The translations under genes were made by a program, and so were the position numbers. DNA of 33,527 nt from Bacillota bacterium (GTDB taxonomy: Bacteria; Bacillota; Negativicutes; Sporomusales; Sporomusaceae): positions 1-33,527 of the forward strand of contig JAEZVB010000150.1 of NCBI GenBank assembly GCA_023443285.1, read 5' to 3'. Below the pieces are notes generated by a model. It saw only the letters and a program-made list of their open reading frames with translations, was not told the origin of the DNA and did not search any database. Shown here piece after piece: positions 15,845 to 23,487 of this stretch. The stretch's first letter is position 1. Every line of letters begins with the position of its first letter.

Positions 15845-15862
15845 CGAAACAGCATTGTTGTA

Positions 15863-16300
15863 TCACGTATAGCATTCATCCATACTGTCCCGGTGCAAAA
15901 TGGCAAGTGAACCATTAACTACTTCTTCGATCACCCTTTTGCTATGCCCAAAGACTAATACGTTGATATCTAAATCGATACTATTAAATTCTCCAGATAT
16001 TTCGGTTTCCCATTGGGAAGATGACTTAACATCCACCCGGTCTAGCTTGGTTAGCGATAAAAACTGAAATTCCTCTTCTGAAACTTTGCCAAGAATCTTA
16101 ATATGTCCAACGATAATCCCATTATATGACAGCGGCCTGCCAATATCCTGGATCAGCCGCTTTACAAGCTTCTCAATAATCGGTTTAGTAACCGGTTTTT
16201 CAAAAATCACGTGATTAGTTTTACTAAATACAGTAGCATCAGTTAGCTTTGTGGGTGCTTGTACCGGTTTACGTGTGAGTTTGTGGGTAAGCTTATGCAA
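15863..16300 (-). CDS. Hypothetical protein, partner of the CobW-like GTPase
   Basis: A 145-residue protein of no family I recognise. The first 35 residues are basic and low in complexity (KLTHKLTRKPVQAPTKLTD). The rest is a mixed alpha/beta domain (IIEKLVKRLIQDIG, NGIIVGHIKILGKV, SLDRVDV-like strands, LDINVLVFGHSKRVIEEVV). Its start overlaps the end of the GTPase gene by 8 bases, so the two are co-translated. The GTPase is short and lacks the CobW C-terminal domain, so this protein may supply a separate effector or C-terminal domain. That is inference from position and size. A terminator follows. Confidence 0.75.
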   Translation of the reverse strand: MHKLTHKLTRKPVQAPTKLTDATVFSKTNHVIFEKPVTKPIIEKLVKRLIQDIGRPLSYNGIIVGHIKILGKVSEEEFQFLSLTKLDRVDVKSSSQWETEISGEFNSIDLDINVLVFGHSKRVIEEVVNGSLAILHRDSMDECYT

Positions 16301-16886
16301 AGCGAATTACCTCCTCCATTACATCGGAAGGTAATTTATCGGCGGCACTGGCTACCTTAATCGGAACACTGCTGACTAATCCCCGAATATCATTAACAAT
16401 TTCCTCCCGGTCAGTTCCGGCAATATCGGCCTTGTTAATAATAACAAAGTCTGTTTTCTCTACTTGGCTGGTAACAAGAGGTCCAAGTATTTCTTTTAAT
16501 TCAGGCCACCGCGCCATATCCACAATAGTTATGGTCTTAAACCCAGTATAAAAGTTACAATATTCATTAATCAGCTTGGCAATATTCCCCGGAATTGCAA
16601 GTCCAGTCATCTCAATCATAAGCCAGTCAGGCTTAATGGTTTCATTTATCTCTCTTACTGCAGTTACTAGATCACTTGTAATCTGGCAGCATACACAGCC
16701 ACCAAACAGTGGCTTTACTTGTAAGCCGCTATCAGCGATGAGCTTATCATCAATTCCTGCTTCACCAATTTCATTTTCAATAAGCGCTACTGTCTCATGC
16801 TTATTCTCAGTAATATATTTGGCAATTTGGAGTAGTGTAGTTGTTTTACCTGAACCTAAAAAACCGCCAAACAGCAAAATACGCAT
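16293..16886 (-). CDS. CobW/P47K-like G3E GTPase, short form
   Basis: A 197-residue GTP-binding protein of the G3E family. Visible motifs are Walker A GGFLGSGKTT (7-16), ALIENEIGEAGID, the metal-binding GCVCCQ (CxCC, about residue 63), the E-M-TGLA box and the guanine-specificity NKAD. It ends soon after the G domain, so the C-terminal CobW_C domain is missing. G3E GTPases deliver metals or act as cofactor chaperones, and a role in loading or servicing the cobalt corrinoid system next door is plausible. The ribosome site is AAGGTGGG. It begins beyond the terminator of the methyltransferase operon, so it should have its own promoter. Confidence 0.88.
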   Translation of the reverse strand: MRILLFGGFLGSGKTTTLLQIAKYITENKHETVALIENEIGEAGIDDKLIADSGLQVKPLFGGCVCCQITSDLVTAVREINETIKPDWLMIEMTGLAIPGNIAKLINEYCNFYTGFKTITIVDMARWPELKEILGPLVTSQVEKTDFVIINKADIAGTDREEIVNDIRGLVSSVPIKVASAADKLPSDVMEEVIRFA

Positions 16887-17027
16887 GTTCGCTTCCCACC
16901 TTTTCCTACTTGCGTAAATTTTTCTCTAATACGCAACCAGTATAACATGTTCTTATTTAGCCTGCCTAAAAAATTGCTAACGAAAGGGCTGAGCTAACAC
17001 TAAACACTCTACTTGATTATCTATCCT

Positions 17028-17062
17028 AAAAAATCCGGATTGTCATGCAACCCGGATTTTTT
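17028..17062 (-). terminator. Terminator of the methyltransferase operon
   Basis: AAAAAATCCGG (17028-17038) pairs with CCGGATTTTTT (17052-17062) and acts on the minus strand after the 85-aa gene. The stem is symmetrical, so it could also stop plus-strand transcripts. Confidence 0.88.
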
Positions 17063-17097
17063 CTAGTACTATAGGTATCTTTTTTGTTATTTCCTCA

Positions 17098-17355
17098 CTA
17101 TCGGGAAATTATTTGCGGGTCAGTCTTAATGCTATCATTTTCCACAGGAGATTTGTGTTCCGAAAGACAACTAATTTCTCTGGCTAGAGTTAGTATTCTA
17201 TTAATTATTTGCGTTATATCATCCTGATCATTTTTGGCAGATTTTTGCTGACTGTCAGGCAGGAAATTCTGCCCAATCGTACTAGCCTTACTACTATTGT
17301 AGTTTTCATCACTAATCTCATGGGTATAGCTATCGATTTTGGTTTCATGTTTCAT
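17098..17355 (-). CDS. Small hydrophilic hypothetical protein in the methyltransferase operon
   Basis: An 85-residue protein rich in Ser, Asn, Asp and Lys, with a single predicted helix (DDITQIINRILTLAREISCL, about 45-64) and no transmembrane segment. The low-complexity termini look disordered. It has no recognised family. I accept it as a gene because a strong AAGGAGGGG site precedes the ATG and because it is the last gene before the terminator of the methyltransferase/corrinoid operon. It might be an assembly or adaptor protein for the corrinoid system, but nothing in its sequence shows that. Confidence 0.65.
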   Translation of the reverse strand: MKHETKIDSYTHEISDENYNSSKASTIGQNFLPDSQQKSAKNDQDDITQIINRILTLAREISCLSEHKSPVENDSIKTDPQIISR

Positions 17356-17420
17356 GGCACAAATCCCCTCCTTTACATCAGATTTTAACTGACCCAGGCA
17401 AATGTCACGAATAATTATGA

Positions 17421-18050
17421 TTAGTTGGCACCTGAAGCCTTTTTGGACATTTCTACTGCATCATAAGCATTCTTACAATATCCATCAGCATTGCACCATT
17501 TAGCAACGTTTTCATCAACCGGACCGCCGCCTACCAAAACAGTTGCCTTGGTACCGGTAGCTTTTACAGCTGCTACGGTTTCTTTCATAACATCAAATGC
17601 AGTAGTCAACAAGCAGAACATGCCTACTACATCTGGATTGTGGGCTTTGATTGCATCAGTAAAGCTTTCGATCGGGGCATCAACACCGATATCGACTACT
17701 TTAAAACCATTGCAGTTTAAAATGGTGGAAACGATATTTTTACCAATATCATGAATATCATCTTTTACTGTTCCCAGAATAACTGTTCCAATGGCTTTTT
17801 TATCTCCACCTTCTGCAAGAGCCGAACCCAGAAGGGCAGCTGCATTAGAAAATACTTCTGCAGACATAATTAGCTCGGAAAGGTAGTAGTCACCAGCTTC
17901 ATAGAGTTTGCCTACGCCTTCCATACCTTCCTGCAATTGTCCAAGAATTTCAACCGCCGCTACACCAGATGCCAGTTGTTCATTTACTGCCTCAATTACT
18001 AAATCTTCCTCTAATTCAGTTACAGCTTTTACCAAATCAATCTTTGCCAT
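17421..18050 (-). CDS. Corrinoid (B12-binding) methyltransferase protein
   Basis: A 209-residue corrinoid protein of the MtaC/MtbC/MttC type. Residues 1-85 are the helical B12-binding cap domain, and the Rossmann B12 domain follows with the cobalt-ligand motif D98-x-H100-x2-G103 (DDIHDIG). Also seen are a hydrophobic FCLLTTAFDVMKETV helix and VLVGGGPV near the end. It shuttles a methyl group from a substrate-specific methyltransferase I to the methyl-THF methyltransferase next door. I place the start at the ATG at 18050 (MAKIDL), because GGGGGAT forms its ribosome site; the longer frame begins inside that site. It lies 65 bases after the methyltransferase gene. Confidence 0.94.
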   Translation of the reverse strand: MAKIDLVKAVTELEEDLVIEAVNEQLASGVAAVEILGQLQEGMEGVGKLYEAGDYYLSELIMSAEVFSNAAALLGSALAEGGDKKAIGTVILGTVKDDIHDIGKNIVSTILNCNGFKVVDIGVDAPIESFTDAIKAHNPDVVGMFCLLTTAFDVMKETVAAVKATGTKATVLVGGGPVDENVAKWCNADGYCKNAYDAVEMSKKASGAN

Positions 18051-18115
18051 CTTAAAATCCCCCATATCATTTTTATTTCAAATCAAATAACTTCCAGCAC
18101 TTGTATTACAGGTTA

Positions 18116-18919
18116 TTATTCATAAATCCCTTTTCTGTGAGCTTTTAGATAATTTTTACAGTATTTGTCATTACCTAATAACGCCTGACCTGCATACACC
18201 ACGCCCATCATAGCTTTGTCTGTTGGGTTGAGAATATAGCCATCCATTCCTACTGTCATTGTTTGAACTACGAATAACCGGTTAAGAACCGCCCTATTCG
18301 GGAAACCGTAGGAGATATTGCTCAAACCACAGGTAAGGTGTACAGCGGGATATTTTTGCTTAATAGCATAAATGGCGTCCAGTACCGATTTGCCGTATTT
18401 ATCATTAGTGCTTAATGGTTTAATCAATGGATCAAGATAGATATCATCCTGCTCAATACCTTCTTTCGCCATATCGTCAACCAGTTTGCTGGCAATCCGC
18501 AGGCGGTCTTCGGCTGTTTCGGGCATGCCTGCATCTTCAATACAAAGAGCCACAATCTTAGCATTAAACTCTTTTACAAGGGGAATAACCGCGTTGTAGC
18601 GTTTCTCTTCAGCTGTTGTGGAATTAATCATTCGCTTGCCATTTCCGGTTTTGGCTAAAATCAGACCTGCTCTTAAGGCATTCTCGTCCGGGCTGTCAAT
18701 ACATAGCGGCATGTCTGTTACTTCTTGGATGGTGTTTACCAGCCACTCCATGCACTCAATTTCCTGACCAACCATAGTGCCACAGTTTACATCCAGATAG
18801 TTTGCACCAGCGGCTTCCTGTTGTTTGGCAACCTCTTGAATATAAGCAGCATTTCTTGTTTCAACCGCTTCACGAATGGCTTTGCGGCTGGTATTAATAA
18901 GTTCTCCAATTATTAACAT
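18116..18919 (-). CDS. Methyltetrahydrofolate:corrinoid methyltransferase (MtgA/MtvA/AcsE-like)
   Basis: A 267-residue TIM-barrel protein of the pterin-binding (dihydropteroate-synthase-like) family. It opens MLIIGELINTSRKAI, with GANYLDVNCGT, CIDSPDENALRAGL, MINSTTAEE, DDIYLDPLIKPLSTN and HLTCGLSNISYG. These match methyltransferase II enzymes, which move a methyl group between a corrinoid protein and tetrahydrofolate and so feed C1 units into acetogenesis. The ATG at 18919 is chosen because GGAGGA lies upstream. The longer frame starts at a TTG overlapping that site. It is the first gene after a strong promoter at 18971-18999 and is followed by the corrinoid gene. No methyltransferase I is encoded nearby. 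Confidence 0.93.
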   Translation of the reverse strand: MLIIGELINTSRKAIREAVETRNAAYIQEVAKQQEAAGANYLDVNCGTMVGQEIECMEWLVNTIQEVTDMPLCIDSPDENALRAGLILAKTGNGKRMINSTTAEEKRYNAVIPLVKEFNAKIVALCIEDAGMPETAEDRLRIASKLVDDMAKEGIEQDDIYLDPLIKPLSTNDKYGKSVLDAIYAIKQKYPAVHLTCGLSNISYGFPNRAVLNRLFVVQTMTVGMDGYILNPTDKAMMGVVYAGQALLGNDKYCKNYLKAHRKGIYE

Positions 18920-18951
18920 TAAAACTAATTCCTCCAATCTGTATGACCAGT

Positions 18952-18999
18952 TGTATATACATCTATATAAATAGTAACTTACTAATATTCATTTGTCAA
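18952..18999 (-). promoter_or_regulatory. Promoter A with operator-like dyad (methyltransferase operon)
   Basis: On the minus strand TTGACA (18999-18994), a 17-bp spacer and TACTAT (18976-18971) make a near-consensus sigma-70 promoter. The predicted start near 18964 lies inside a dyad, TATATA-N4-TATATA (18954-18969). A 28-base block here (18952-18979) recurs at 23375-23402 with one mismatch. The dyad over the start site is the usual position for a repressor operator; the regulator is not identified. Confidence 0.85.
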
Positions 19000-19045
19000 T
19001 ATCTTCTTTGATTTCAGAATTCGATTATTCTCTTCCTATAGCATA

Positions 19046-20341
19046 TTATACTTTACGAAACCAAAGAGTAATCATAGCCAATGCGCCGATGGAACAAAAA
19101 GCTACCAAGCACATAAGTCCGCCAACATAACTACCGGTCGCATTAATAAAATAACCAACAACGACAGGAGTCACCGCTCCACCAAGGCTGCCCAGCCCGC
19201 TCTCTAAGCCACTGCCGGCTCCAAGCGCTTTGGCTGGTACGACTTTTTGGATTATGGACCAATGCCCTGGCAGTCCAATCAGTAGGGCAGATACTGCCAA
19301 GACAAGGCAAAGCGCTGCTTCCACCTGCCCGGTAGCATGAGCGGCAAAATAAATACCGATTGCACCACCAAGCATATGAATTACGCCAAGAGTTGATTTC
19401 CGTTCAAACTTATCTGTCAAGTAACCGGATACTATAAGCGAAACTATTCCTACGGCATAGGGAGCATTCGCCCAAAAGCCCATACTGCTCCAGGTAAAAC
19501 CCATCGCTTCTTTAAGATACGAAGGTATCCAGGTGGCAAGTCCCCACCAGGCCGAAGAGCTAAATACATAAAAAGTAACACATAGCCAATAGTCAAAATT
19601 AAGTAAAAAACCTTTCCAATTTTCCCAGGTCGATTTCGAATCATCTGGCGCCTTGTTTTGCAAAGCATCCACTTCTTTTTTTAAGCCATCTTCAATATAT
19701 TCCAGTTCCAGACGGTTAATTCTTTTGTTCTCACGAGGGTGGTCAGTGGTGAAATACCAAATTAGCACTAGTGGTATTATGCCAATAGCTGCTAATGCAA
19801 AAAAACTAGACCGCCAACCCCATTCCCCGATGACCCATACCATAAAAGGCATCGCTAGAGCCGGGCCTGCAGTCAGGCCAATTAGCCAGGTTGAATTTGC
19901 CCTGGCTCTCTCCTGCGGCGGAAACCAGTTCTTTACATATTTCATCTGCATCGGCCAATGCATACCTTCGCCTAAACCTAAAATGCACCGAGCCACTATC
20001 ATCCCCGCAAAACTGGCTACCAATCCACCATAAATGCAGGATCCTATCCAAAATAGAATGGCTAACGCCATGACTTTTCGTGGTCCCCACCAATCACCTA
20101 GTGGACTAAGTATGGCATTAGTAATTGCATAAGTGAATAAAAACATTGACATTAAAGCGCCCATTGCCACTGCATCGCCCTTGATTCCCATCTCCTGCAG
20201 AAAGGTTTCATCGGCAACTAAAACAGATATATTAACTCTATCAAGATATGCGACTAATAGTGTCACTAACAGAATCAATATCGTAACTATGCGCTGCTTT
20301 GTCGGCCTTGCAACCTCAACTTCCACTCTTCCACTATCCAT
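19046..20341 (-). CDS. MFS transporter, anion:cation symporter (ACS) type
   Basis: A 431-residue major facilitator protein with about 12 transmembrane helices. Typical ACS-family features are LVAYLDRVNISVL in helix 1, GDWWGPRKVMALAIL between helices 2 and 3, ARCILGLGEGMHWP in helix 4, and a charged central loop (about 200-240). The family imports organic anions such as sugar acids and aromatic or other carboxylates with protons. It follows the SLH porin gene by about 110 bases with a hairpin between, and lies 100 bases before promoter A. AAGGAGG precedes the ATG. The substrate is probably that of the adjacent catabolic genes, by context. Confidence 0.9.
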   Translation of the reverse strand: MDSGRVEVEVARPTKQRIVTILILLVTLLVAYLDRVNISVLVADETFLQEMGIKGDAVAMGALMSMFLFTYAITNAILSPLGDWWGPRKVMALAILFWIGSCIYGGLVASFAGMIVARCILGLGEGMHWPMQMKYVKNWFPPQERARANSTWLIGLTAGPALAMPFMVWVIGEWGWRSSFFALAAIGIIPLVLIWYFTTDHPRENKRINRLELEYIEDGLKKEVDALQNKAPDDSKSTWENWKGFLLNFDYWLCVTFYVFSSSAWWGLATWIPSYLKEAMGFTWSSMGFWANAPYAVGIVSLIVSGYLTDKFERKSTLGVIHMLGGAIGIYFAAHATGQVEAALCLVLAVSALLIGLPGHWSIIQKVVPAKALGAGSGLESGLGSLGGAVTPVVVGYFINATGSYVGGLMCLVAFCSIGALAMITLWFRKV

Positions 20342-20394
20342 GTCGTTACCTCCTTAACCTGAATTAATCGGAGTATAAGTAATAGGCAAAGGAC

Positions 20395-20415
20395 GACCCC
20401 GAACAAGTCGGGGTC
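20395..20415 (-). terminator. GC-rich hairpin between porin and MFS genes
   Basis: GACCCCGA / TCGGGGTC form an 8-bp stem with a 5-base loop. The following minus-strand text (GTCCTTTGCC) is only weakly T-rich, so this may be a partial terminator or an mRNA-processing hairpin that lowers expression of the downstream MFS gene. Confidence 0.55.
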
Positions 20416-20451
20416 CCTTAAGCAATCTAGTTGTGATTAATTTGGCTAATT

Positions 20452-21918
20452 TTAATAGAAGTATTCTAGTTTCAGCATGTAGGTTTTATCAAGTTGGTTA
20501 CTAGGCAAATCAGTTAATCCTTTATTTTTCAATTTAATATCCTGATACTCAAAGGATGCCAGCACATTTTTTGCGACAACTTTCTGATAAGCAAAATAAA
20601 GAACATTCACATTGTCGGTAGTGTGTGTAAATACACTGTACGGCTGACCCGGATTAGCAACGGCAGTAGTATCATAACCACCTGCACCAGACGGAATAGT
20701 ACCAGCGTCTACACTACGATAAGATACCATCCATGCATCGTCACCTGCGTTGGCTGGGTTAACCAAATTTACTGCTGGGTAGAGTACAGCAGGTCCCTTG
20801 CTATTGCTCAATTGAAGCGCCCATCCTTTAGGATTGGTAGGCAGATTAACAGCGCCATTCAATTTAGTGCTAACATAATCGGCTAAGAGAGTATATTTAC
20901 CCATTTTATAAGCTGCCGAAGCCGTCCAGCCCTTAGAGCCATCAAAACTCTTACCCGCACTGGTATTAAGAGTTCCCATGCCATTTGGAGCACTGGTTCC
21001 AGGTACGTCTGCCCAATAATAGCCTGTATTAAAAGTAAGATTGTTAGAAGGCTTAAACCCTACCTGAGCCGTTTGCATTCTGTTAGCTTCAGTAGTAGTA
21101 AATTTACCGGTAGCAAAATCATAAGTATTAGACTTAATGTTACCCATCCAGCCTTTAAAGTTTACTTTCCCCCAAGTATCGGTAATCGCAATACCGTCAG
21201 CACTATTAGGTTTTCCAATTAAACCGTTTGTAATGGAATCTATTGCAGAACGACCTACCCTCACACTGTCCAGACCAAAAAGATTCTTAGATGTAATATG
21301 CATCGTGTCGAGAGCGATTTCCGAACCTGAGCTGTATTCAGAATTGCCGAGTTTATTGCCGCCAGCAGTGGCAATCCGGCCAAAGAACGATGTATTTTCA
21401 TTTATAGTGCCTCCGAACTTGATTCTCTGGCGAAACTCAATGTTATCCGCTCCTCTTAACTTCTTTCCGTTGGCAGGAGTGGGATTGTCACTTACATAAC
21501 GGAAACGAGTTTCACCAGATATCCAAGTATTAGTTTTAGCTTCCACCTTAGCTACTCTGGCACCCAAGCGGTTCAGTTCCGAAGCATACTCAGCAGAAAG
21601 CTTGTCAATCAGCTGCTTATTGGCCTCATCGGCTTTTTCATACTTGTCCATGGCTTTAGCAACAACAAAGGCAACTTCATAGCGGCTCATGGCTTTATCG
21701 CCTTTAAAGGTTTTGTCGGTATAACCGTCAACAATACCAGCCTTAACTAGCTTGCTTACTGCATCATAAGTCCAGTGTCCAGCCGGAACATCGCTGAACG
21801 AAGGCGCTACAGCAGCGTGAACGGGATTGTCAAACACCGGAAGTCCAGCCATAGTGATGGACATAAGTGCCAACGGTACGATAGTCATCCATTTTTTTAG
21901 TGATTTTGTCTTCTTCAA
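20452..21918 (-). CDS. SLH-domain outer-membrane porin (OmpM-like)
   Basis: A 488-residue protein from a TTG at 21918, chosen because GGGGGAG sits just upstream. It has a signal peptide ending near PVHAAVA, then an SLH domain (FSDVPAGHWTYDAVSKLVKA, then GYTDKTFKGDKAMSRYEVA), a coiled-coil stretch (KLSAEYASELNRLGARVAKVEAKT) and a long beta-strand-rich barrel ending in YMLKLEYFY with a terminal aromatic. This architecture is characteristic of Negativicutes, where the SLH domain anchors the barrel to modified peptidoglycan across a diderm envelope. Placed between two MFS genes, it likely provides outer-membrane passage for their substrate. Confidence 0.92.
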   Translation of the reverse strand: MKKTKSLKKWMTIVPLALMSITMAGLPVFDNPVHAAVAPSFSDVPAGHWTYDAVSKLVKAGIVDGYTDKTFKGDKAMSRYEVAFVVAKAMDKYEKADEANKQLIDKLSAEYASELNRLGARVAKVEAKTNTWISGETRFRYVSDNPTPANGKKLRGADNIEFRQRIKFGGTINENTSFFGRIATAGGNKLGNSEYSSGSEIALDTMHITSKNLFGLDSVRVGRSAIDSITNGLIGKPNSADGIAITDTWGKVNFKGWMGNIKSNTYDFATGKFTTTEANRMQTAQVGFKPSNNLTFNTGYYWADVPGTSAPNGMGTLNTSAGKSFDGSKGWTASAAYKMGKYTLLADYVSTKLNGAVNLPTNPKGWALQLSNSKGPAVLYPAVNLVNPANAGDDAWMVSYRSVDAGTIPSGAGGYDTTAVANPGQPYSVFTHTTDNVNVLYFAYQKVVAKNVLASFEYQDIKLKNKGLTDLPSNQLDKTYMLKLEYFY

Positions 21919-21961
21919 AAAAATCTCCCCCAATTTTTTTGTTTTACCAATTATTTATTCT

Positions 21962-21994
21962 AAAGTGTAAAGTACAAAACTACTTATACACTTT
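21962..21994 (-). repeat. Imperfect inverted repeat overlapping the OFA-MFS stop codon
   Basis: AAAGTGT..AAGTA faces TACTT..ACACTTT with a small bulge, spanning the stop at 21984-21986 and the start of the gap before the porin. It may attenuate or process the transcript between the transporter and porin genes. Confidence 0.35.
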
Positions 21995-23267
21995 CAGAAC
22001 GATTTGTACTGACCGGCGGTTTAGGCATAGTGGCAAAGATTACAAATATTATGCCAGCAAAAACGATAGCCGCATTAAGCTCAAAGGCCGGAGTATAACT
22101 ACGGTACATATCGAACAATTTCCCGCCAGCTACGCCAGCACCAGAAACAATGACTGCGGTGATTGCCTGCAATGAACCATTGATTTTTGGAAATGCGGCA
22201 GGTCCGAAGAAATTGCCCAGCATAGTATTTTGGGCTACGAAGGTCCAGCCAAAACCGGCACCATATAATATTGCTGCTGCATAGGCAGACGCCATCGCGC
22301 CAGGAGCAGCCTGCACTGCAAGATATGACCCGACAAGATAACAGCACATACCTAGCATAAAGACATAGCGAGCAGCTATTCTATCCATAAGCCAGCCGCT
22401 GATCAATCGGCCAAAAATCCCGCCCATGGTAAACATACCCATTGCAAACGCTGCATCTGCCGGCGTAATACCTTTGCCTTTTAAATGCATAATCCAGTGG
22501 GCAGTAAAGAAGAAGAATGGCCATTGGCTTGCAGCCGCAGCCAACACAGTCAACCAATAAGTAAGGGATTTATATACCTCAGAAGGAGCCCAAGCATATT
22601 TTGTAACTAACGCACTGTTTGCAGTCGCTGCAGTTGCAGTTTCTGTCACTTCTTTTCCATCAGGAATTTGTCCGAGATCTTGCGGACGTTCTTTTACAAA
22701 GAGCCAAGCAATAATTGCACTGACAACAGCAATCCCAGCTACAACCATCCAGGCTAAACGCCAGTTGCCACCGCTTGTTGCGATTAGTTTATTCATGGCC
22801 GGTGCACCAATAAAGCCAGCAAAACCGGAAGCAGTCATGGCTAAAGCCATAGCCCTTCCCCGGAACTTAACAAACCAACGGGTGACTGTTGTCGACAAGG
22901 CAACAATGGTACCAAACCCGAGACCACAACCTACGAGAAATCCAAAACCTACTAAATAATGCCAAGGTTGAGTAGCAACCAGAGATAGCCATAGGGAGCC
23001 CGCCGCAATCAAAGTTGACCCAATCAAAAAGGTCTTGCGAATCCCCCACTTAGCTATTACCATCCCGGCAAGAATAGCCGACGTACCAACAAAGAAATTC
23101 AAGAGTGAAAAACCGAGTCCGAAAGTAGTGCGATCCATAGCGATTTCTTTAATCATATTGGAGTTGATTACAGCGCCCCCATATAGCGGAAAGCCCATGT
23201 TAAGCAGATATAATACCCATAGTGCACCTACTAATTTCCAACCATAAAATTTTTGCTCATTCCCCAC
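21984..23267 (-). CDS. MFS transporter, oxalate/formate antiporter (OFA)-like
   Basis: A 427-residue major facilitator protein. It begins with KFYGWKLVGALWVLYLLNMG, has MVIAKWGIRKTFLIGS between helices 2 and 3, GRAMALAMTASGFAGFIGAPAM in helix 5, and a cytoplasmic loop before helix 7 (about residues 190-220). The arrangement is that of OFA/monocarboxylate-type carriers. I choose the GTG at 23267 because GGGAGG lies 7 bases upstream. The open frame runs 25 codons further back, close to the promoter. It is the first gene after promoter B and precedes the porin. A carboxylic-acid substrate is probable. Confidence 0.9.
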   Translation of the reverse strand: MGNEQKFYGWKLVGALWVLYLLNMGFPLYGGAVINSNMIKEIAMDRTTFGLGFSLLNFFVGTSAILAGMVIAKWGIRKTFLIGSTLIAAGSLWLSLVATQPWHYLVGFGFLVGCGLGFGTIVALSTTVTRWFVKFRGRAMALAMTASGFAGFIGAPAMNKLIATSGGNWRLAWMVVAGIAVVSAIIAWLFVKERPQDLGQIPDGKEVTETATAATANSALVTKYAWAPSEVYKSLTYWLTVLAAAASQWPFFFFTAHWIMHLKGKGITPADAAFAMGMFTMGGIFGRLISGWLMDRIAARYVFMLGMCCYLVGSYLAVQAAPGAMASAYAAAILYGAGFGWTFVAQNTMLGNFFGPAAFPKINGSLQAITAVIVSGAGVAGGKLFDMYRSYTPAFELNAAIVFAGIIFVIFATMPKPPVSTNRSESV

Positions 23268-23374
23268 GATTAAACCTCCCATAATAAGATTTTTCTGCGC
23301 GCGCAAACGTCTTATTGGCCAATTAATGGCAGAAGTTGACAAATTTCAACTTGGTATGTCAAAATTCGTCTCAA

Positions 23375-23422
23375 TGTATATACATCTATATAGATAGTAA
23401 CTGATTGTAAAACCTTTGTCAA
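23375..23422 (-). promoter_or_regulatory. Promoter B with operator-like dyad (transporter/porin operon)
   Basis: On the minus strand TTGACA (23422-23417), a 17-bp spacer and TACTAT (23399-23394), followed by the TATATA-N4-TATATA dyad at 23377-23392. The block 23375-23402 differs from promoter A (18952-18979) at one base, and both have TTCTGAAA further upstream on the minus strand (23445-23438 and 19019-19012). This implies shared control. Confidence 0.85.
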
Positions 23423-23487
23423 TTGCTTTCTCTGATATTTCAGAAAAATATATGTTTTTGAATCTCTGGCTTTACACACACTCTCTA

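Noticed and set aside
16576..16917. 113-codon plus-strand open frame
   Set aside because: It is antisense to the CobW-like GTPase and lacks a ribosome site; the minus-strand frame has all G3E motifs.
18919..19045. Cobalamin riboswitch before the methyltransferase/corrinoid operon
   Set aside because: The leader after promoter A is only about 45 bases, too short for a B12 riboswitch, and no B12-box-like sequence was seen.
23268..23342. 25-codon N-terminal extension of the OFA transporter
   Set aside because: The GTG at 23267 has GGGAGG 7 bases upstream and begins at the usual family N-terminus; the extension has no ribosome site and no similarity.
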